Assembly (NCBI GenBank): GCA_937883755.1
Contig: CAKZYA010000071.1
Span: 1-45,471, forward strand
Length of the DNA stretch: 45,471 nucleotides
Source: an uncultured Flammeovirgaceae bacterium
GTDB lineage: Bacteria > Bacteroidota > Bacteroidia > Cytophagales > Cyclobacteriaceae
Direction of reading: 5' to 3'
In this document: one piece after another, positions 40,294 through 45,471 of the stretch
How positions within the stretch are numbered: position 1 is the first letter of the stretch
Layout: each line of letters starts with the position of its first letter
Notes under the pieces: generated by a model
What the model was told of the DNA's origin: nothing
What the model saw: only the letters and a program-made list of their open reading frames with translations
Database searches by the model: none
Translations under genes and position numbers: made by a program

Positions 40294-41886
40294 TCATACC
40301 GCAGTCTCACTGCCCTGACTAATCTCATTCAAGGTTTCTTCAATCTCTCGGGCAAGAGTATTGTCACCTACTTCTTGAGCAGCCTGCTGCTTAGCCTGCA
40401 GCAGCCGTACTCGCTTGGGAGCCCGCTCCAATCCTTTCTTAAACTGCTCGATTGCTTCCGTCGGGCGGTCATTTTCCAGTAGCCACTCGCCGTATAGTTC
40501 GCGGGTTGGTTTTACGATCAATGGGGGGCCATAGGAGTAGCTGACACTCTCATCCAGAGCAATGGCTTCTTGCATATAGCGTTCGGCTTCTTGAGCATTC
40601 TGTTGCAAAAGCGCATGGAAGGACTGAAGCTGTAATACCATCACCCGGGCATAGTCTATGTCTAGTTGGCTAGGCACTTCGCGGGTAAGGGCACTACAGG
40701 TAGCAATGTTCTGGTTTTGCACCCGAACCTTTTCTTGTTCAATATCTTCCTCAATTGCGGCGATAAAGGTTTGTACCCCCTCGGCATTCTGCTGCTGATA
40801 AGCCGCCATACCATTAGTGAAGTTATCCATTGCTTTCACTAGAATATTCAGGTCAGATACTTCTACCTTTGTGCTAGCCCACGGGTTATCCCAGCTATCA
40901 GTTTCTACTAGATAAGTACCTCGCATATAAGCTAGGTGACGGCGGGCGTACTTAGAAGGAGTTTCAGTAGCATATTGGTGCATATTCTTCAACAGCTCTT
41001 CCGCATCGGTAGCGCGTCCCTGTTGCAGATAGCCGTACTGCAACCAGTGGTAAGCGTGGTAACTGCGTCCGTCGTTATCCTTATCTTCTCGCTCCATTTT
41101 GGCAACACTAGCTCCGTATGATGCTTCGTTGGAGGCGACTACCTGATCCCACATGCCTAGGGCAACGTAAATATGCGATGGCATATGCAAAGCGTGGCTA
41201 GCATCAGGAGCAACCTTAGAATAACTATTAGCAACTTCCAATGCCATAAAGGCATGTTTAGGATCATCGTAAGAATGAATAAGATAGTGCAATGCACCCG
41301 GATGTTGAGCATTTTTGGTGAGTATGTTTTGAGCAATAGCGGCTCCTTGCCCATATATCTCATCATCACGATCTTCTACTGAACCGAGCAGCGAGAGAGC
41401 GTAAAAGGCTGCTACCTCATGATTATCAGGGTAGCGCTCATGCATATCTTTCATGTAGTCAGCGTAAGCTTGGTCGCGCTCGGCTTTAGGTTTGTTGGCG
41501 GCGTATAGCACATCCATTGCTTGCAGAAAATCTTGCTCTAATGGACTGGCCTCAGTTCGGGCTTCGTCACGTAGTTTTTGTAGGGCAGCAGTACCCGCTT
41601 CGTAATCCTGTTCGCTCCATAGCCCGTGGTGGTAGCTCATTGCCTCACCCCAGTAAGCCATGGCTAAATCAGGATCAAGCTCCTGCGCTTTCAGAAATTC
41701 CTGGCGGGCATCACGGTACTCAAAGCTATGTAACAATAATAGACCTCGCTCAAAGTGAGGTAACGCTTCAACTGTCCCGGTCACAGCCAATTCAATACTC
41801 CCCAAGCGGGATGGTTCTTCTGAATTAGACGGCGGAGTGCAACTAGCAAAATATAGGACGAGTAGTAATAAAAAAATAGTACGCAT
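40294..41886 (-). CDS. Tetratricopeptide-repeat lipoprotein
   Basis: This 530-residue lipoprotein (leader LLLVLYFASC, Cys16) is made mostly of TPR-type helix pairs. The first repeat is HFERGLLLLHSFEYRDARQEFLKAQELDPDLAMAYWGEAMSYHHG (about 44-88), a pattern found in many bacterial proteins of this kind. Further repeats cover about 140-300 and about 400-520 (AEELLKNMHQYA, EQFKKGLERAPKRVRLLQAKQQAAQ). The region HSYDDPKHAFMALEVANSYSKVAPDASHALHMPSHIY is also typical of the family. It probably works in the periplasm or outer membrane in protein interaction; the partner is unknown. Confidence 0.85.
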   Translation of the reverse strand: MRTIFLLLLVLYFASCTPPSNSEEPSRLGSIELAVTGTVEALPHFERGLLLLHSFEYRDARQEFLKAQELDPDLAMAYWGEAMSYHHGLWSEQDYEAGTAALQKLRDEARTEASPLEQDFLQAMDVLYAANKPKAERDQAYADYMKDMHERYPDNHEVAAFYALSLLGSVEDRDDEIYGQGAAIAQNILTKNAQHPGALHYLIHSYDDPKHAFMALEVANSYSKVAPDASHALHMPSHIYVALGMWDQVVASNEASYGASVAKMEREDKDNDGRSYHAYHWLQYGYLQQGRATDAEELLKNMHQYATETPSKYARRHLAYMRGTYLVETDSWDNPWASTKVEVSDLNILVKAMDNFTNGMAAYQQQNAEGVQTFIAAIEEDIEQEKVRVQNQNIATCSALTREVPSQLDIDYARVMVLQLQSFHALLQQNAQEAERYMQEAIALDESVSYSYGPPLIVKPTRELYGEWLLENDRPTEAIEQFKKGLERAPKRVRLLQAKQQAAQEVGDNTLAREIEETLNEISQGSETAV

Positions 41887-41970
41887 AGGAGAAAAAGGTT
41901 AGATAGGATATCTTATAAAAGTTAGAGAAAATAGTTAGGTGAACAAAGTGTTATTTGTATTGGCTTCACT

Positions 41971-43065
41971 TCAGCCTTTAGTTTTCCTTTCGTAATAAAT
42001 AGCGTGGAGTTTGCGGGTAAACAGATCTAATTCATCAGCCACTATTTTAGTATAACGAACATATTCCTTGAGCTGTTCAGCACTCACATTTTCTTGTTCG
42101 CTCAGGGCAACTAAACCAAGCAGGCTGCTGATAGGTCGACGAATAACATGAGAGATGTCAAATGATATTTGCTCCAACGTTTGCTCGTATTCCTTTCTAC
42201 TAGTGATATCCTGAAAGATTCCGTACCATACTACCGATCCATCATCTAACTTTTCTGGCATAGACTTACTAACAAACCATTTATGTGTACCATCTCGAGC
42301 CATTACTCGATACTCTGCATAAAAAGGAGTGAGGTTTTGAAACGAATCTTTAATTTTTCCAATCAATGCAGGAAGATCTTCAGGATGAACGAGGTCAAAA
42401 ATCAGTTTTGCGTCTTTTTTCACCTCTTCTGGGTCGAGGTTGTCATAAAGATCAGATATGCCTTTACTGAGGAAATCAAACGACATATCGCCTTGGGCGT
42501 TCATACGGAATTGGTAGACTACACCGGGTACCTGATCAGTTAAGTTTTTTAATTGTGTAGCTCCCAACCTAAGGTTTTTACTTTGTGCAGCTAGTGTTTT
42601 ACGCATGTTCATAAAATCCATGGCTTTCTTAGCCAACAGGGTAAGTGCTTTCTTCTGAGATTCCGAAATTTCTCTGGGTTTATTGTCTATTACACACAAA
42701 GTACCCAGTACATTCCCTTGGGGAGTTTTCAAAGGAGCGCCTGCATAAAAGCGTATATATGGTTCGCCAACTACGAACGGATTATCTTTAAAACGGACGT
42801 CATGTATAGGGTCATCTACTACCAGAACTTCATTAGGGCGGTTGAGAGCATATTGACAGAAAGAATACTCTCGACGAGTTTCGGTTATATCAAGACCCTT
42901 TATGGCTTTGAACCACTGACGATCTTGGTCAATAAGTGTGATGAGGGAGATAGGTGTATCGCAGATAGCGGAAGCTATTTCTGCCAGTTCATCCAGTTCT
43001 TCGTCAGGCGAGGTATCCAGTATCTCGTAACTTAGTAGATCTTTGATTCTCTCCTGTTCATTCAT
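41971..43065 (-). CDS. GAF-PAS sensor protein with a kinase phosphoacceptor-like region but no ATPase domain
   Basis: This 364-residue cytoplasmic signalling protein has a GAF domain (about 20-160, with EIASAICDTPISLITLIDQDRQWFKAIKGL and YAGAPLKTPQGNVLGTLCVIDNKPR), a PAS domain of the PAS_3 type (about 180-295, with GISDLYDNLDPEEV, HPEDLPAL, and VVWYGIFQDITSRKEYE) and a C-terminal helical region (about 300-360) with ISFDISHVIRRPISSLLGLV, which resembles the phosphoacceptor H-box of histidine kinases. The frame then ends, so the ATP-binding domain is missing. It cannot phosphorylate itself and may act as a phosphoacceptor or adaptor. No response regulator is adjacent. Confidence 0.82.
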   Translation of the reverse strand: MNEQERIKDLLSYEILDTSPDEELDELAEIASAICDTPISLITLIDQDRQWFKAIKGLDITETRREYSFCQYALNRPNEVLVVDDPIHDVRFKDNPFVVGEPYIRFYAGAPLKTPQGNVLGTLCVIDNKPREISESQKKALTLLAKKAMDFMNMRKTLAAQSKNLRLGATQLKNLTDQVPGVVYQFRMNAQGDMSFDFLSKGISDLYDNLDPEEVKKDAKLIFDLVHPEDLPALIGKIKDSFQNLTPFYAEYRVMARDGTHKWFVSKSMPEKLDDGSVVWYGIFQDITSRKEYEQTLEQISFDISHVIRRPISSLLGLVALSEQENVSAEQLKEYVRYTKIVADELDLFTRKLHAIYYERKTKG

Positions 43066-43289
43066 AGGTAGCGACTTTAGTACTCCACGCTAGTGGTAAA
43101 TGGTGGTAGAACGGCTGAATGAAAGGTTGTTGAAAGTAAAACGCAGTACTCTGTACTATGTTTACTATTTACATACATAAATTAAACAAACTGATAGATA
43201 GTGGTCTACCCAAAGCATATACCATGCAGATAACTATCAATAAATGTATAACATTTTAGAATTTATTACAGAAGCTGATAAAATAATTG

Positions 43290-44132
43290 TTACACATTTA
43301 TAATTTCAGTGAAATTCTGCTGGGGTTGGTAGCCTAGTATACGCTCAGCTTTGGTAATATCATATACCCGATCAATACTAGTAGGAAAATTCCAACCTCG
43401 TGCTTTATATACTTCATCCGCTCTTGGAAAATAGTTAAGAATAACTGATACTGGGTTAGTTTTTAGCTTAGCCAAATCACCTTTAGTAAAGGGAGATTTG
43501 TTAGAGACGTTGAATATCTCAAAAGTATCTAATGGGGTAATCAATGCCCGATAGTGAGCTAAAGCCCCGTCAGTTTCGGCTAACCCTCGGTAAAGCCGGT
43601 AGTTAACTATATTGTTGATTGGTTCATCCATAAAGCGAGAGACCCGCAGCACACAGGTAGCCAGCCCTTCCTTTTCAAAGAAATCTTGGCATAGGTTTTC
43701 AGTAGCTTGCTTGGTAATATCATAAATATCCCTTGGAATGGGCGTGAGCGATTCCTCTACCCAAACAGCCTGTTCGGGATGTACCATTGCCTTACCGTAG
43801 ATAGAAGTGGTGCTGGTGTAGACGAACTTTTTTATGCTATGTTTTACTGAGAGGTTAAGTAAGTTGAGCGTGCCCAGAATATTGACTTGAATAAAGTCTT
43901 CACGAGGCAGATTAAGATCGGTATGCTTACCATGTAGTGCCGCAGTATGAATCACGTGATCCACCTGCGAGAATAAATTATCTAACTTCGCTCTATCTCG
44001 AATGTCTACCACTGCATCGGTGGTCTCGGCTGGTACTAAATCTATTCCAATGTATGCTATTTCGCGCGCTCGTAAGTACTTAATAATTTCTTTTCCTAGC
44101 CTTCCTGACGACCCAGTTACTAGTACTTTCAT
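43290..44132 (-). CDS. NAD(P)-dependent nucleoside-sugar epimerase/dehydratase-like protein
   Basis: This 280-residue extended SDR is of the epimerase/dehydratase type. The Rossmann motif is VTGSSGRLGKEI (about 4-15), the acidic cofactor discriminator is GIDLVP, and DVIHTAAL and YTSTTSIYG follow. The catalytic Tyr-Lys pair is in YDITKQA. The C-terminal part ends with TKAERILGYQPQQNFTE, which is typical of sugar epimerase-like proteins. Substrate is unknown. The gene stands alone, with a 224-base gap to the GAF-PAS gene and a 564-base gap upstream. Confidence 0.88.
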   Translation of the reverse strand: MKVLVTGSSGRLGKEIIKYLRAREIAYIGIDLVPAETTDAVVDIRDRAKLDNLFSQVDHVIHTAALHGKHTDLNLPREDFIQVNILGTLNLLNLSVKHSIKKFVYTSTTSIYGKAMVHPEQAVWVEESLTPIPRDIYDITKQATENLCQDFFEKEGLATCVLRVSRFMDEPINNIVNYRLYRGLAETDGALAHYRALITPLDTFEIFNVSNKSPFTKGDLAKLKTNPVSVILNYFPRADEVYKARGWNFPTSIDRVYDITKAERILGYQPQQNFTEIINV

Positions 44133-44696
44133 ATATAACTTTGATTAGACCAATGATAAGGTATGAAAGCTGAAGTCAAATATGCAATAAATCTGTCCGG
44201 TTAAATATATAATCTTAAGAATAAGTGGTATACAACTGGTAAACTAAAGGAGCTAATCACCCTAACACTCATCATTCCGATAAGCGATAAAGGTTCTTAT
44301 TATGAATAAACGACAAGTAACGTAGGACATAAGCGATCTTGGGGATAAACAGTAATATCGCAGAGATTCTCAGCTGATTCGTACTTGTCAGCACTGCCAC
44401 TGAATACTTTCTCTAGTAGTTCTGACCGGCTAGTAGCGCTAGGATACGTAAGAATTATGAGTGCTACGTAGGTGGATGTAATAGAGATGCAAGGTTTCGC
44501 TAGGTTGTGAACGTGTTGCCGTCAATGTAACAGGCAAAAAGATCAGGATCAGGGAGTTTCGTGCAATGGAATAGCTTATATTACATATCTAATTTAATTT
44601 ATAACTATTTATATATAATTGTGTCTTATACTAGTACCTTTGCTGTAAGTCGTTCTGAAAAAGTGTGTCGCTTATTGTTTTAAGCAATTAATAAGT
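44133..44696. other. 564-base intergenic region between divergent genes
   Basis: No gene is supported. On the minus strand a stop-free run of about 55 codons around 44400-44560 has a hydrophobic start but no ATG, GTG or TTG in a sensible place. The last 150 bases are very AT-rich and hold the likely promoter for the gene at 44697. No tRNA or RNA gene is recognised. Confidence 0.5.
44635..44642 (+). promoter_or_regulatory. Candidate -7 element for the helical unknown gene
   Basis: TACCTTTG matches TAnnTTTG exactly. A TTG at 44619-44621 is 13 bases upstream, shorter than usual. It would give a leader of about 50 bases before the ATG at 44697. Confidence 0.5.
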
Positions 44697-45350
44697 ATGA
44701 TTATGAAGGTACAAAACGTTTCCCAAATCCTGAGCGAGGCGGAACTTATCATTGCAAATATTGCTCGTAATGAGCAAATCCAAAAGAGCTTAGCTAACTA
44801 TGGTTTTCCGTCTAAACGCATTAAAGAGGGTGAAAACCTACTAAAGGTAGCCACGCAGCTAAAAGCTATGATGGAAGATCAGCAGGAAGCCCGCTACGAA
44901 ACCTCTCAGGCCTGGTTGACTGACTTTCAGAATGCCAAGGCTACTTATCAGGGCTACGTAAACCTGGCTCGCACAGTGTACCGTAATCAGCTAGTAATAC
45001 TGCGTAAGCTAAAGATTGACCGTCCTACTCCTAAGCAGCAGCAACCCTGGATTGAGCAAGCCCTGCACTTCTACAGCAAAGTATCCGCGTATAAAGAGGC
45101 TATTGAGCAACGCTACGGACTGAGCTCTGAGGTATGGACTCAGGCGATGTCTGAGGTAGAGTCACTTTCGGATTCACGTAGCGAACGCTTGCACCTGCGG
45201 GCACAGGCGCAACAGGCTACTGAGCAGCGAAACTACTCGCTTATCAAGTTGCACACCTGGGTAAAAGAGCTAAAATATATTGCCAAAGTAGCTTTGAAAG
45301 ATGACCCTCAACTGTTAGAAGCTCTGGGTATGGTGGTTCCGTCTCGCTAA
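44697..45350 (+). CDS. Unknown alpha-helical protein, 217 residues
   Basis: I do not recognise a named family. The protein is almost wholly helical, with heptad-like stretches (EAELIIANIARNEQIQKSLANYG, NLLKVATQLKAMMEDQQEARYETSQAW, SERLHLRAQAQQATEQRNYSLIKLHTWVKELKYIAKVAL). It has no signal peptide or membrane segment and ends in PQLLEALGMVVPSR. The layout recalls Bacteroidota proteins annotated only as hypothetical, some with a similar 'YGF...R...G' start. The start may be the ATG at 44697 or the one two codons later. No gene is seen in the last 121 bases of the window. Confidence 0.75.
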   Translation: MIMKVQNVSQILSEAELIIANIARNEQIQKSLANYGFPSKRIKEGENLLKVATQLKAMMEDQQEARYETSQAWLTDFQNAKATYQGYVNLARTVYRNQLVILRKLKIDRPTPKQQQPWIEQALHFYSKVSAYKEAIEQRYGLSSEVWTQAMSEVESLSDSRSERLHLRAQAQQATEQRNYSLIKLHTWVKELKYIAKVALKDDPQLLEALGMVVPSR

Positions 45351-45471
45351 ATCGCTTAGAAGATATGCACTGACTGTCTCCTGTTTACTATATATCGTTC
45401 GTTACTCTACCTTAACTAGTCGTCCCTGAAAAAGGGTTAAATTTGTAAAAGTAGTTTTGTTCTCAAGTGCA

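Noticed and set aside
44400-44560. Possible small exported protein on the minus strand
   Set aside because: A stop-free run of about 55 codons starts with a hydrophobic stretch but has no good start codon, and the sequence after it does not look coded.

Overview
The window is chromosomal DNA from a Bacteroidota bacterium, most likely a marine or environmental member of the Cytophagales. The evidence is a type IX secretion protein (PorZ-like) with its own C-terminal sorting domain, a TonB-dependent receptor paired with a lipoprotein hydrolase, Bacteroidota-only families (DUF4293, DUF4296, DUF5690), a FtsZ tail ending in LHDNVD, and TAnnTTTG promoter elements. It is a housekeeping region with accessory genes between conserved blocks. 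I see no rRNA, tRNA, CRISPR array, prophage or insertion sequence.

Layout. 0-3 kb: the 3' end of ftsZ, then a membrane-anchored metallo-beta-lactamase-fold hydrolase and an FMN reductase on the minus strand, and a small SRPBCC-like protein. 3-6.3 kb: a PHP phosphatase, a DUF5690 transporter-like protein and an exported sugar-isomerase-like TIM barrel. 6.3-9.2 kb: a Crp/Fnr regulator followed by a compact SRPBCC / multi-pass membrane protein / SDR operon, in which the SRPBCC gene has an in-frame stop 18 codons before its apparent natural end. 9.2-14.1 kb: a 60-residue protein, an acetyltransferase, an HD phosphohydrolase, an unknown membrane protein, a second SDR and a YpdA-type disulfide reductase with a large hairpin in its leader. 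14.2-18.6 kb: a TonB-dependent receptor followed by an SGNH-hydrolase lipoprotein. 18.8-23.6 kb: htpG, a surface-repeat protein, a FISUMP-domain protein and a DUF4293 membrane protein. 23.7-26.2 kb: ECF sigma factor, putative anti-sigma factor, gmk and yicC. 26.3-28.4 kb: an operon of an exported Gfo/Idh oxidoreductase and a DUF1080 lipoprotein, probably for oxidised sugars. 28.7-35.0 kb: a DUF4296 lipoprotein and the cell-elongation operon mreB-mreC-mreD-mrdA-rodA. 35.1-40.3 kb: an unknown acidic protein, tdk, porZ, a foreign-looking 112-residue ORF, and recO. 40.3-45.4 kb: a TPR lipoprotein, a GAF-PAS protein with a histidine-kinase phosphoacceptor-like region but no ATPase domain, a nucleoside-sugar epimerase-like protein and an alpha-helical unknown.

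The conserved logic is envelope growth: ftsZ for division, mreBCD/mrdA/rodA for elongation, and porZ for surface-protein attachment. No complete new system is visible. The best leads are the interrupted SRPBCC gene, the 112-residue ORF with exclusively AGA/AGG arginine codons, a family of octamer repeats scattered between genes, the ypdA leader hairpin, and regulators or enzymes that have lost expected zinc ligands or domains.
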